This document shows, piece by piece, positions 52,538 to 60,827 of a stretch of 64,000 bases of DNA. The notes under the pieces were generated by a model. The model was not told the origin of the DNA, searched no databases, and saw nothing but the letters and a program-made list of their open reading frames with translations. This DNA is from Phycisphaerales bacterium (GTDB lineage: Bacteria > Planctomycetota > Phycisphaerae > UBA1845 > Fen-1342), in NCBI GenBank assembly GCA_016710275.1, contig JADJXS010000001.1, positions 1,302,001 to 1,366,000 of the forward strand, given 5' to 3'. Each line of letters opens with the position of its first letter. The stretch's first letter is position 1. The translations under genes and the position numbers were made by a program.

Positions 52538-53971
52538 ATGTTTCAATACGCAGCAGCTGTTCACCCTACCTCTTCAAACATCGGATGCGCGCAGCGCCGC
52601 AGCGCGGCGTGCGCAGCGCTCGTGCTGGCGGCGCTGGGCGGCACGAGCCTGGCGGCCGAGAAGTTCGACCTGATCATCGGCGTTGATCCGACGCTCTATC
52701 CGGGGGCGGCGCGGATGGTCGCACCGTCGCCGGGGCCGGGATTTCCGGGCACGTTTCAGGACGGAGACCGGCTGGCCGGTACGCCGAGCGTCGGAGGCAC
52801 CGTGGCCTACGTCGGCACGGGCACGCCGCTGTACGCTCCCAACGCTTTCGGATCGACGAGCTTTCTGTTCCGTCGCGGCAGCGTGCCGGCGGGGCCGAGC
52901 GGGAATATCCCGCTGATGGGGATTGAGTTTCTCGGCGGGCCGCTGCTCGATCTCGACGGTGACGCGGGCAACGGCTCGCGGTCGTTGACGCCGGTGTCGG
53001 GGCAGACGCCGGTTGAGATTCCGGGATCGAGCAGCTTCATCGAGCTGGCGATCAGCGCGTCTTCGGGTGTCGTCGCGCTGGTGGACTTTGACGCCAGCGG
53101 CACGAATGAGGGCGGCCCGAACATCGGGCCGAACATCGCCACCACGCTGACGACGATTGCCGGGACGCAGCCCGATGGGCAGAGGACGGCGGCGATCAAT
53201 CCGAGCGTGGACACGCGCAGCGGCACGTTGACGCCGTTCCCGGGCGCTGGCGGCATGCTTGCGGGTGTGTACCGCATCGAGAATCTCGGCTTCGAGCTGT
53301 GGGAGGACTCGATCGACCCGAACTCGCAGACGGCTTCGACGCTGGGGACGCTGCAGGTGATGGGGGCTTTTCGCGGGTGGTTGATCGAGCGCGACGGCGG
53401 CGGGGCGTTTCCGCTGCTGGCCGGGCAGGGTCTGGGTTCGACGCTGTGGCCGCTGGTGGACTCGTCAAAGATCGGCGGCGTGTTCAACACAGCCAACGGG
53501 CTGTTCGGCGGCACGGCGACGATCGCGGCGGGCGTGACGCGCGACCAGTTCCATGTGCCGGGAAATGGCGGTACGGCGCTGACGGATTTCGGCGGCGACC
53601 TGGGCGCGTACCTGGACGCGGTGATCGCGCCGCGCGTGCCGGCGGATTCGCGGCGGTTCGTCTACCTGGAGTCGGCCGGCTTCGGAATCAACAACAGCAA
53701 TGACCCCGTGTTCATCGACAGCATCGCCTATGACGCGGTGATCATCGCAGCGGCACGTCCGCGCTGCCCGGGCCAGGTGCGCTGCGACGCGAACTGCGAC
53801 GGCGTCGTGAACAACTTCGACATCGATCCGTTCGTACTGGGGCTGGTCGATCCGGCCGGGTATGCAGCGCTGCACCCTGATTGTGAGCGCGAGTGCAGCA
53901 TTGACGCCAATGGCGATGGCGAGGCGAACAACTTCGACATCGACGCCTTTGTCGCGTGCCTGCTGGGCTGA
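52538..53971 (+). CDS. Secreted protein with dockerin-like C-terminus
   Basis: The 477-residue protein has a twenty-residue basic start and a hydrophobic signal segment (ACAALVLAALGGTSLAA). The body is beta-rich (FDLIIGVDPTLYPGAARMV, SFIELAISASSGVVALVDFD) without a recognised catalytic motif. The last 60 residues hold two calcium-loop repeats, CDANCDGVVNNFDIDPFVLG and DANGDGEANNFDIDAFVACL, of the dockerin type. The same module ends the protein encoded at 46268-48832. It may bind cohesin-like partners or serve as a sorting end. Confidence 0.75.
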   Translation: MFQYAAAVHPTSSNIGCAQRRSAACAALVLAALGGTSLAAEKFDLIIGVDPTLYPGAARMVAPSPGPGFPGTFQDGDRLAGTPSVGGTVAYVGTGTPLYAPNAFGSTSFLFRRGSVPAGPSGNIPLMGIEFLGGPLLDLDGDAGNGSRSLTPVSGQTPVEIPGSSSFIELAISASSGVVALVDFDASGTNEGGPNIGPNIATTLTTIAGTQPDGQRTAAINPSVDTRSGTLTPFPGAGGMLAGVYRIENLGFELWEDSIDPNSQTASTLGTLQVMGAFRGWLIERDGGGAFPLLAGQGLGSTLWPLVDSSKIGGVFNTANGLFGGTATIAAGVTRDQFHVPGNGGTALTDFGGDLGAYLDAVIAPRVPADSRRFVYLESAGFGINNSNDPVFIDSIAYDAVIIAAARPRCPGQVRCDANCDGVVNNFDIDPFVLGLVDPAGYAALHPDCERECSIDANGDGEANNFDIDAFVACLLG

Positions 53972-54001
53972 TCGGCGGTGAGGGGTCGCGAGGGCTGAGT
54001 C

Positions 54002-55228
54002 GTGCGAGTTGTGACGATGATGCGGATTGAAGCGCGGCTTGAGAGGCCCGCGAGGGCGGGTGCGGTGCGCGCCGTTGCGGGGTGGGGCGACGGTGCGCGC
54101 ACTCGCGCTGCGTGCATGCGCGGAGTGGCGCGAGAGGCTGTCAGGCAGGGTTGCTCTGCATGCTTACGCGGAGCGGCGGGAGAGGCTGTGAGGCGGGTTC
54201 GCTCTGCATGCTTACGCGGAGTGGCGGAAGAGGCTGTGAGGCGGGTTCGCTCTGCATGCTTACGCGGAGTGGCGGAAGAGGCTGTGAGGCGGATTCGCTC
54301 TGCATGCTTACGCGGAGTACCGCGAAAGCATGCCACCCGAAGCGCCACCCGAGGCGCCACACAGAGCACTACCCGAAGCGCCACCCGAGGCGCCACCCGA
54401 AGCGTCACCCGAAGTGCCACCCGAGGCGCCACCCCACGCGCCACCCGAAGCGCCGCGGGATTCGGCGCGGCGGGGCGGGCGGCGTTCACATTGATCGAGC
54501 TGCTGGTCGTGGTGGCGGTGATCGTGCTGCTGATGTCGCTGCTGGTGCCGGGGCTTGGCCGCGCACGCGAGCAGGCGCGGGGTGCGGTGTGCATGTCCAA
54601 TCTTCGGCAGATCGGCGTCGGGGTCTATCACTACTGGACCGTTCATGACGGCCGGCTGCCGTATGTCGAATCGCCGATGACCAATGGCATCGGCGGGCCG
54701 CCGGCGGGGGGGCAGAGTGTGCCGGGGTTCGGCAACCCGGCGTGGCCGGACGCCGAGACCAATCCGTTTGATCGGCGGCGCTGGCCGCGATCTCTGCCGA
54801 ACGTGCTCATGCCGGAGCATCTCGGAGAGGCGGCGGGCGTGTTTGTCTGCCCGTCGGCGGTGAACGGCTGGCCGCGGAGCGGAGCACGGGCGTACACCTA
54901 TCGCGAAGCGGCGGCAAATCAGCCCAATGGGCGCCGGGATGCGCTCAATCGCTACAACATCGAACACTTCGGATTCCTGGATGGGCGGATGCTGCGGCAA
55001 TTCCGCATGACGCTGACCGGTGATCCGATCCGCGACGCGATGGAGGAGGTGTTTGCGCGCGCTGTGGCGGTGCGTGACATGATCCTGCGCGAGGGCGGAA
55101 TGATCCGGGGTCCGCATCGCGGCGGCGTGTTTGTGCTGGATCGCGGTCTGGAAGTGCGCTACCGGAGTGCCGCGGAAACGCAGAGCGACCTGTCGCCCAA
55201 CGGGTTTGATCAAGGCGCGGGATTCTGA
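54002..55228 (+). CDS. Prepilin-like protein with a repeat-inflated leader
   Basis: The region from FTLIELLVVVAVIVLLMSLL (about residue 162 of the longest frame) onward is a type IV pseudopilin of the DUF1559-like kind. A cleavable prepilin motif, a hydrophobic helix, then AREQARGAVCMSNLRQIGVG and VFVCPSAVNGWPR follow, and a C-terminal globular part ends LSPNGFDQGAGF. Normally the leader is 5-30 residues, but here it extends over more than 150 codons built from tandem repeats. The start codon is uncertain: the GTG at 54002 and the ATGs at 54017 and 54020 are candidates. Prepilin peptidase is expected to cut before the Phe. Confidence 0.65.
   Translation: MRVVTMMRIEARLERPARAGAVRAVAGWGDGARTRAACMRGVAREAVRQGCSACLRGAAGEAVRRVRSACLRGVAEEAVRRVRSACLRGVAEEAVRRIRSACLRGVPRKHATRSATRGATQSTTRSATRGATRSVTRSATRGATPRATRSAAGFGAAGRAAFTLIELLVVVAVIVLLMSLLVPGLGRAREQARGAVCMSNLRQIGVGVYHYWTVHDGRLPYVESPMTNGIGGPPAGGQSVPGFGNPAWPDAETNPFDRRRWPRSLPNVLMPEHLGEAAGVFVCPSAVNGWPRSGARAYTYREAAANQPNGRRDALNRYNIEHFGFLDGRMLRQFRMTLTGDPIRDAMEEVFARAVAVRDMILREGGMIRGPHRGGVFVLDRGLEVRYRSAAETQSDLSPNGFDQGAGF
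54114..54301 (+). repeat. 48-bp tandem repeat array inside the pseudopilin leader
   Basis: Half-copies of the dispersed palindrome begin at 54114, 54158, 54206 and 54254, with the intact copy at 54302. Spacing is exactly 48 bp, except in the first unit, which has lost TTAC. Each unit reads GCATGCTTACGCGGAG, then about 32 bp with GAGGCTGTGAGGCG. Because 48 is a multiple of three, the array stays in frame and encodes a 16-residue repeat with RSACLRG. Confidence 0.85.
54302..54333. repeat. Dispersed 32-bp palindrome, copy 4
   Basis: The outer arms and AGTA loop match copies 1 and 3, but the inner arms are CGCGG and CCGCG where those copies have CGCTG and CAGCG. Both sides of that base pair changed together, so the stem is kept. 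It ends the 48-bp array and precedes the short CACCC repeats. Confidence 0.88.
54334..54462 (+). repeat. Short 12-bp degenerate repeat
   Basis: About ten imperfect units of CGCCACCCGAAG or CGCCACCCGAGG follow the palindrome directly. They keep the reading frame open and encode RSATRGAT-like tetrapeptides in the leader of the pseudopilin gene. Confidence 0.75.
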
Positions 55229-55379
55229 GCGGCCGGCGCTTTTGCTGTGGACCGGCGCGGGCGGCGGGGGTGGGCTGGGGTGGGCGGCCGGTTGGGGGCG
55301 TGACGGACAGGGGCGCGCTCGGTACATTGTCGGCCGGTCTGCACGTATCGATCGCACCTCCTGACAGGACCGGCCCGAC

Positions 55380-56873
55380 ATGAGCAGCGCTGCATCCCCC
55401 CTTGAGTCCGCTTCCGGAAGGCACGCCGTATTGGGTCCGCGGCTGTCGCTGATGATGTTCCTGCAGTACGCCGTGTGGGGAGCGTGGCTGCCGATCATCG
55501 GGCGGTACCTGACCTCGGAGTTGGGGTTCAGCGGCTACCAGGTCGGCGCGATTGCCGGAACGGCGGCGGCGGTGGGGGCGATTCTGGCGCCGTTCATCGC
55601 CGGGCAGATCGCGGATCGCGTCTTTTCCGCCGAGCGCTACCTGTTCCTGGCCATGCTGGCGGGCGGCGTGATCCAGTTCGTTCTGGCGGGGGCACGGACG
55701 TATGAAGCGTGGCTGTGGCTGTCGGTGCTGTACTCGGTGATCTACATCCCGACGATTGCCATCTCCAACTCGCTGACATTTGCCCATGTGCGGGACCGGG
55801 ATCGGGATTTTCCGCCGATCCGGCTGTGGGGGACGATCGGCTGGATCGCGGTGAGCTGGGTGTTCCCGATCCTGTGGCTGCAACACGGGATCGGCGTGAC
55901 CTGGAAGCCGCCGTTCTTCGTCGGCACGGAACACGCGGACGTGATTACGCGGCTGGGGGATGCGCTGCGGCTGAGCGGGATCATCAGCATCGCCTACGGC
56001 GTGTACTGCCTGACGCTGCCGCACACGCCGCCGCGGAAGTCGGTCGAGAAAATTGCGTTTGCCAAGGCGTTCGGGCTGCTGCGCAACCGCGGGTTCCTGG
56101 TGCTGACGCTGGCGGCGATTCCGATGTCGCTGGTGCACACGATCTACTTCATCCAGACGCCGAGCTTCCTGCCGCAACTGGCGGGAATGCGCGACGCCGA
56201 CACGCAGCCGGCGATGAGCGTGGGGCAGTTCAGCGAGATCTTCGTGCTGGCGGTGCTGGGGCTGCTGATCCGGCGGGTGGGCTTCCGCTGGCTGCTGACG
56301 ATCGGCTGCGCGGCGTACATCGGGCGCTACCTGATCTTTGCGACGGGGGCGCCGACCGAACTGGTGATTGCGGCCATCGCGCTGCACGGCGTCTGCTTCG
56401 CGTGCTTCTATGCGACGGCGTTCGTGCATGTGGATCGCGTTGCGCCGGCGGATGTGCGGCACTCCGCGCAGACGGTGTTCGGCATTCTGCTGCTCGGTGT
56501 AGGCCCGCTCTTCGCCGGGCCGGTGATGGGGCGGATTGCGGAGGATGCCACGATGAACGTCACCATTGCCGAATGCAAGGCGGCGGTGGCGCTGGTGCCG
56601 CAGAAGCCCGAGGGCGGCGGGGATGGAGTGGAGCCGGGCGGGTGGGATCGGCTCTATCCGGGCGCAAGTGCGGCGATCAAGGCGCATGAGGAGCAGCATC
56701 CGAATGAGAAGGCGCGATCGTGGCGGGTGTTGCGGGATGATGTGCAGGTGAAAGCGCTGGACTTCGGGCGCTTCTGGCGGTGGAACGCGGCCATCGCGGG
56801 GATCGGACTGGCGCTGGTGGCGCTGCTGTTCCGCACCGACCCGGCGGCGCGCGAAGAGCCGCGCCGCGAGTAG
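55380..56873 (+). CDS. MFS nucleoside:proton symporter-like transporter
   Basis: The 497-residue protein has twelve predicted membrane segments and resembles the NupG/XapB nucleoside symporters: LSLMMFLQYAVWGAWLPIIG, then GAIAGTAAAVGAILAPFIAGQIADR with the conserved loop, and PIRLWGTIGWIAVSW. A hydrophilic insertion of about 70 residues, with LVPQKPEGGGDGVEPGG and HEEQHPNEKARSW, lies before the last segment. Such MFS proteins are frequent in planctomycetes; their natural substrate is often not a nucleoside. The stop lies ten bases before the prpB start. Confidence 0.82.
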   Translation: MSSAASPLESASGRHAVLGPRLSLMMFLQYAVWGAWLPIIGRYLTSELGFSGYQVGAIAGTAAAVGAILAPFIAGQIADRVFSAERYLFLAMLAGGVIQFVLAGARTYEAWLWLSVLYSVIYIPTIAISNSLTFAHVRDRDRDFPPIRLWGTIGWIAVSWVFPILWLQHGIGVTWKPPFFVGTEHADVITRLGDALRLSGIISIAYGVYCLTLPHTPPRKSVEKIAFAKAFGLLRNRGFLVLTLAAIPMSLVHTIYFIQTPSFLPQLAGMRDADTQPAMSVGQFSEIFVLAVLGLLIRRVGFRWLLTIGCAAYIGRYLIFATGAPTELVIAAIALHGVCFACFYATAFVHVDRVAPADVRHSAQTVFGILLLGVGPLFAGPVMGRIAEDATMNVTIAECKAAVALVPQKPEGGGDGVEPGGWDRLYPGASAAIKAHEEQHPNEKARSWRVLRDDVQVKALDFGRFWRWNAAIAGIGLALVALLFRTDPAAREEPRRE

Positions 56874-56882
56874 AATCGGGGC

Positions 56883-57740
56883 ATGAGCAATTCCACGGTT
56901 TCAGCGGCGACCCGGTTTCGGGCGCTGCTTGCGCGCGGCACGGTGGTGATGCCGGGGGCCTTCAACGCGCTGACGGCGCGGATGATCGAGCGGGCCGGCT
57001 TTGACGCGATGTACCTGTCCGGCGCTTCGCTGGCCAACAGCATGGTCGGCGTGCCCGACGTGGGAATCACGACGCAGAGCGAGGCGGTGTATCACGCAAC
57101 GCGCTGCGCCGCGGTGACGACCATCCCGATCATCAGCGACGCCGACACGGGTTTCGGGGGGGAGGAAAACGTCGCGCGGACGGTGCGCGAGTTTGAGCAG
57201 GCCGGGCTGGCGGGGCTGCATCTGGAGGACCAGGAATTTCCGAAGCGCTGCGGGCACCTGCCGGGCAAGACGCTGGTGCCGCAGCCTGAGTTCGAGGCCA
57301 AGATCGCCGCGGCGGCCGGAGCGCGGCGCGACCGGGACTTCTTCCTGATCGCGCGGACGGACGCGCGCGGCGTGACGGGTTATGACGACGCGGTGCAGCG
57401 GGCGCACGCCTATCTGAAAGCGGGGGCGGATGCGATTTTCCCCGAGGCGCTGGAGGGCCGTGCGGAGTTTGAGCGCTTCGCGCGCGACGTGCGCGCCCCG
57501 CTCTTGGCGAACATGACGGAATTCGGCCGGACGCCGGCGACGAGTGCCGCCGAGTTCGCGGCGATGGGGTATGCGATGGTGATCTTCCCCGTTACATTGA
57601 TGCGGCTGGCGATGAAGGCCGTGGAGCGGGGGTTGATCGAGCTGCGGGAGAAGGGCACGCCCGCAGCGCTCCTGGACCAGATGCAGACGCGGCAGGAGCT
57701 GTACGAACTGCTGGGGTACGAGGTGAAGTCGGGGAAGTGA
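56883..57740 (+). CDS. prpB: Methylisocitrate lyase (isocitrate lyase/PEP mutase superfamily)
   Basis: This 285-residue TIM-barrel enzyme splits 2-methylisocitrate into pyruvate and succinate. It has VVMPGAFNALTARMIERAGF, YLSGASLANS, SDADTGFGGEENVARTV (metal-binding Asp), HLEDQEFPKRCGHLPGK with the KRCGH catalytic Cys motif, LIARTDARGV and ANMTEFGRTP. The gene is followed 34 bases later by a citrate-synthase-type gene, as in propionate-degrading operons. TAGAAT ends six bases before the ATG; its TAG is the upstream stop codon. Confidence 0.92.
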   Translation: MSNSTVSAATRFRALLARGTVVMPGAFNALTARMIERAGFDAMYLSGASLANSMVGVPDVGITTQSEAVYHATRCAAVTTIPIISDADTGFGGEENVARTVREFEQAGLAGLHLEDQEFPKRCGHLPGKTLVPQPEFEAKIAAAAGARRDRDFFLIARTDARGVTGYDDAVQRAHAYLKAGADAIFPEALEGRAEFERFARDVRAPLLANMTEFGRTPATSAAEFAAMGYAMVIFPVTLMRLAMKAVERGLIELREKGTPAALLDQMQTRQELYELLGYEVKSGK

Positions 57741-57774
57741 CGCGGCCCTCGGGCGGCGCGTGGGAGAGCGAGCG

Positions 57775-58899
57775 ATGGCGGAGTCGGCGGAACTGTATCG
57801 TCCGGGGCTGGAGGGGATCGTGGCCGGCGAGACGTCGGTGTCCACGGTCCTGCAGGATTCACTCGCCTATCGCGGCTACACCATCGAGGAGCTGGCGGAG
57901 CATGCCAGCTTCGAGGAAACGGCCTACCTGCTGCTGCGCGGCGAGCTGCCGACGGCGGCGCAACTGGCGGCGTTCCGGGCGGAGCTGGACCGTCATCGGC
58001 CGCTGAACCCGCACGTTCTGGAGGTGCTGAAGCGCATTCCGGCGCAGACGCCGGGGATGGACGTGCTGCGGACGGCGCTGTCGATGGCGGCGCACTTCGA
58101 TCCGTACCGCGGCAATGATCTCGATGCACTTGTGGGGCGCGCGACGTATGCGCTGGCCGTGGTGCCGGGGATCATCGCGGCGCGGATGCGGCTGCTGGAG
58201 GGCAAGCCGTTGATCGACCCGCGGCCGGGGTTGAGCCATGCGGCGCAGTTCCTGTACCAGGCCTTCGGCCAGACGCCGACGGCGATGAACGAGAAGATTC
58301 TGAACCTGACGTTCGTGCTCTACGCGGAGCATGAATTCAACGCGTCGACGTTCGCGTGCCGGGTGACGACCAGCACGCTGAGCGATATGTATTCCGCGCT
58401 GGTGACGGGCATCGGGACGCTCAAGGGGCCGCTGCACGGCGGGGCGAACGAGGAGTCCATCAAGGCGATCAATCAGTACACGTCAGCGGCGGAGGCGAAG
58501 GCCGCGACCGAAAAGCAGGTGGCCGGCGGCAAGCTGATCATGGGCTTCGGCCATCGCGTCTACAAGAACGGCGATCACCGGGCGCGGATTCTGGAGAAGT
58601 ACGTTGAGCCGCTGGGGCGCGAGCGGAACGACATGAACCGCGTCGAGATTTATCACGCGATCAAAAACGTGGTGTGGGATCAGAAGAAGATCCACATGAA
58701 CGTGGACTATCCGTGCGGGCTGGTGTATTTCTTCATGGGGCTGCCGCTGGACGTGTATACGCCGCTGTTTGTGGCGTCGCGGGTCAGCGGGTGGGCGGCG
58801 CACGCGATCGAGCAGTTCACGAACAACCGGCTGATCCGGCCGCGCAGCCGGTATGTCGGGCCGGCGACGCGGGCGTATGTGCCGGTTGATCGGCGGTAG
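57775..58899 (+). CDS. prpC: 2-methylcitrate synthase / citrate synthase
   Basis: This 374-residue citrate-synthase-fold enzyme shows YRPGLEGIVAGETSVSTV, YRGYTIEELAEHASFEETA, LTFVLYAEHEFNASTFACRV (catalytic His), GPLHGGANEESIKAI (second catalytic His), IMGFGHRVYKNGDHRARIL and VDYPCGLVYFFMGLP (catalytic Asp region). Pairing with prpB indicates condensation of propionyl-CoA with oxaloacetate, although the enzyme could also act as citrate synthase. No prpD or acnD follows, so the pathway is incomplete in this window. The ATG at 57775 follows GGGAG. Confidence 0.87.
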   Translation: MAESAELYRPGLEGIVAGETSVSTVLQDSLAYRGYTIEELAEHASFEETAYLLLRGELPTAAQLAAFRAELDRHRPLNPHVLEVLKRIPAQTPGMDVLRTALSMAAHFDPYRGNDLDALVGRATYALAVVPGIIAARMRLLEGKPLIDPRPGLSHAAQFLYQAFGQTPTAMNEKILNLTFVLYAEHEFNASTFACRVTTSTLSDMYSALVTGIGTLKGPLHGGANEESIKAINQYTSAAEAKAATEKQVAGGKLIMGFGHRVYKNGDHRARILEKYVEPLGRERNDMNRVEIYHAIKNVVWDQKKIHMNVDYPCGLVYFFMGLPLDVYTPLFVASRVSGWAAHAIEQFTNNRLIRPRSRYVGPATRAYVPVDRR

Positions 58900-58992
58900 G
58901 GGGCGGCCGGGGGATTGGGGCGGCGCTGTTCCGGGCCGCAGCATGGTCTGCGGCTCATGGTTTTAGGTGCCGCTGCGTTCGAAGATCGATCA

Positions 58993-59065
58993 CGCCCCCA
59001 ACGGGATTCGAACCCGTGTTCTCGGCTTGAAAAGCCGGTGTCCTAGGCCTCTAGACGATGGGGGC
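58993..59065 (-). tRNA. tRNA-Glu (anticodon TTC)
   Basis: Read on the minus strand, the gene starts GCCCCCATCGTCTAGAGGCC. The anticodon arm is CCGGC-TTTTCAA-GCCGG with anticodon TTC. The T arm reads ACGGGTTCGAATCCCGT, and the acceptor stem pairs GCCCCCA with TGGGGGC. The 3' CCA is not encoded. MnmA, encoded in this window, thiolates U34 of this tRNA. Confidence 0.95.
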
Positions 59066-59168
59066 TTCCACGTCAAAGGCGGGGTATGCTATCGACCCGG
59101 CTGCGCGGCGTCAATTTCCGCGCGGCGGCGTTGCCTGCTGACCGCCTTCGACCGCTCCAGGGCTGCTG

Positions 59169-60383
59169 ATGCGCGTACTCAACGTGGTGGGTTCCCTGCG
59201 GGTCGGCGGCGGCATCGAGCACCTGCTGCTGCGAACGCTGACGGCGATCCGGCATCTCGAGCAGAAACAGACGCCGATGCACGAGCAGGGGCAAGGCCCA
59301 GAGCAGGAGCCGGAGCAAGGGCAGCGGCGGCACGCGGCGGGTCGGTCCGGCCCGCTGCAAATCGAAATCTGCTACATCGGCCGGCGGCCGCCGGAGCTGG
59401 AGGAGCGATTCGCCGAAATCGGCGTCGCGGTCTGGCGCTGCCGGGAGTCGTTCGTGCCCGGGGTCTTCGCAGGGCGATTCGCAGCGGCGCTGCGAAGCCG
59501 GCCGCCGTTCGACGTAATCCACACGCACAACAGCAACTTCGGTGCGCCGGCGCTGCGTACGGCTCGGCGGCTGGGTGTGCCGGTGCGGCTGGCGCACTAT
59601 CACAACCTGACCAGCGGCCATGCCAATGACCCGCTGCGGCGGATGGTCGAGGCGTGGATGGCCCGGCAGGTGCTGCAACACGCGACGGGCATCTGTGCGG
59701 TGGCGGCGGGCGTGCTGCGGGCGCGATTCGGGGAGGCGATGCTGCGCGATCCGCGGGCGCGGGTCATCCCCGCGGCGCTCACGTCGGAGAATGCTCCGGT
59801 TGATGATCGCGCGGCGGCGCGCGCGGCGTTGGGCATCCCCGCCGATGCGCTGGTGATCGGCCACGTGGGGCGCTTCGTGCCGCAGAAGAACCACGCCGGG
59901 TTGCTCGACGCGGCTGCGCGGGTGATGAAGCGCGATGCGCGGGTGTGGCTGCTGCTGGTCGGGGACGGGCCGCTGCGGGGCGAGGTAGAGCGCCGCGCGG
60001 CGGCGCTGGAGATCGCGGAGCGCTGCCGTTTCGCGGGCGTGCGGAAGGACATCGGGGCGATGTATGCGGCGATGGACCTGTTTTTTCTGCCGTCGCGCGA
60101 GGAGGGGTTGGGCGTGGTGCTGATCGAGGCGCAGGCGGCGGGGCTGCCGGTGGTGGCGTCGCGGCTGGCGACGACGGATGACGCGATCGCGCCGGAGGCA
60201 CAACGCTGGATCCGCGCGTGGGATGATGCGCCGGGGTTCGCCGATGCGCTGGAGCAGGCGATTGGGTTCGTGGAGCAGGGGGGCGACGAGCCGGCGGCGC
60301 TGCGGGCTGCGGCGCGGAGCTTCGCGGCGCGCTTCACCCCCCAGGCGGCAGCGCGGGCGCTGCTGGACGCCTGGGGGGCGTAA
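59169..60383 (+). CDS. GT4-family glycosyltransferase
   Basis: The 404-residue enzyme has MRVLNVVGSLRVGGGIEHLL, FDVIHTHNSNFGAPALRTAR and a donor domain with VIGHVGRFVPQKNHAGLLDA, LLLVGDGPLRGEVERRA, and SREEGLGVVLIEAQAAGLPV (E-x7-E motif). An insertion of about 30 residues rich in Glu and Gln (MHEQGQGPEQEPEQGQ) sits at residues 36-55. It resembles capsule or exopolysaccharide transferases of the GumH/EpsF type. It stands alone here, apart from the main polysaccharide locus. CAGGGCTG before the ATG is a weak ribosome binding site. Confidence 0.87.
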   Translation: MRVLNVVGSLRVGGGIEHLLLRTLTAIRHLEQKQTPMHEQGQGPEQEPEQGQRRHAAGRSGPLQIEICYIGRRPPELEERFAEIGVAVWRCRESFVPGVFAGRFAAALRSRPPFDVIHTHNSNFGAPALRTARRLGVPVRLAHYHNLTSGHANDPLRRMVEAWMARQVLQHATGICAVAAGVLRARFGEAMLRDPRARVIPAALTSENAPVDDRAAARAALGIPADALVIGHVGRFVPQKNHAGLLDAAARVMKRDARVWLLLVGDGPLRGEVERRAAALEIAERCRFAGVRKDIGAMYAAMDLFFLPSREEGLGVVLIEAQAAGLPVVASRLATTDDAIAPEAQRWIRAWDDAPGFADALEQAIGFVEQGGDEPAALRAAARSFAARFTPQAAARALLDAWGA

Positions 60384-60492
60384 GCGGTGCGGCGGAGCGC
60401 GTTGATCCGCCGCGGTGCGCGTCATGCCGTTGGCGCTGGTATGATTCCGGTGGCCGCGAAGGTGCGGGTTGCGCCGGCGGCGGGAGCGCATC

Positions 60493-60714
60493 ATGCAGCA
60501 GGGCGGCACACCGCTGGCGGGATTATGGGTCGGGCCGGCACTCTTCGGGATGTTTCTGGTCTTTTGCGGCATCCTGATTTTCATTCTGCCGCAACTGCTG
60601 GCCTACATCGTCGGTTTCGGGCTGATTGTGGCGGGGGCCGGGATGATCGCGATGGGGATGGCGTCTCGAACGCATGTCACGTATCACCAGATAGATGAGA
60701 CCCGGGTGGATTGA
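60493..60714 (+). CDS. Small membrane protein, two hydrophobic segments
   Basis: The 73-residue protein has two hydrophobic helices (AGLWVGPALFGMFLVFCGIL and LAYIVGFGLIVAGAGMIAMG) and a polar tail ending in HQIDETRVD. GGGAG lies nine bases before the ATG. The layout is a simple hairpin membrane protein without any known family. Confidence 0.5.
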   Translation: MQQGGTPLAGLWVGPALFGMFLVFCGILIFILPQLLAYIVGFGLIVAGAGMIAMGMASRTHVTYHQIDETRVD

Positions 60715-60827
60715 GCGTCAATCGCCGAACCGTTCTGGAGAAAGGGGACACCCGGCACGCCTCGTACAATTACCGGTCCTTGCCAATGCATCCGGCCACG
60801 GCTGCGAGGAATTCGGGAGGTGTGCAC

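Noticed and set aside
54114..54333. The regularly spaced repeats at 54 kb as a CRISPR array
   Set aside because: The whole 48-bp unit is repeated with no unique spacers, and no cas genes are in the window.
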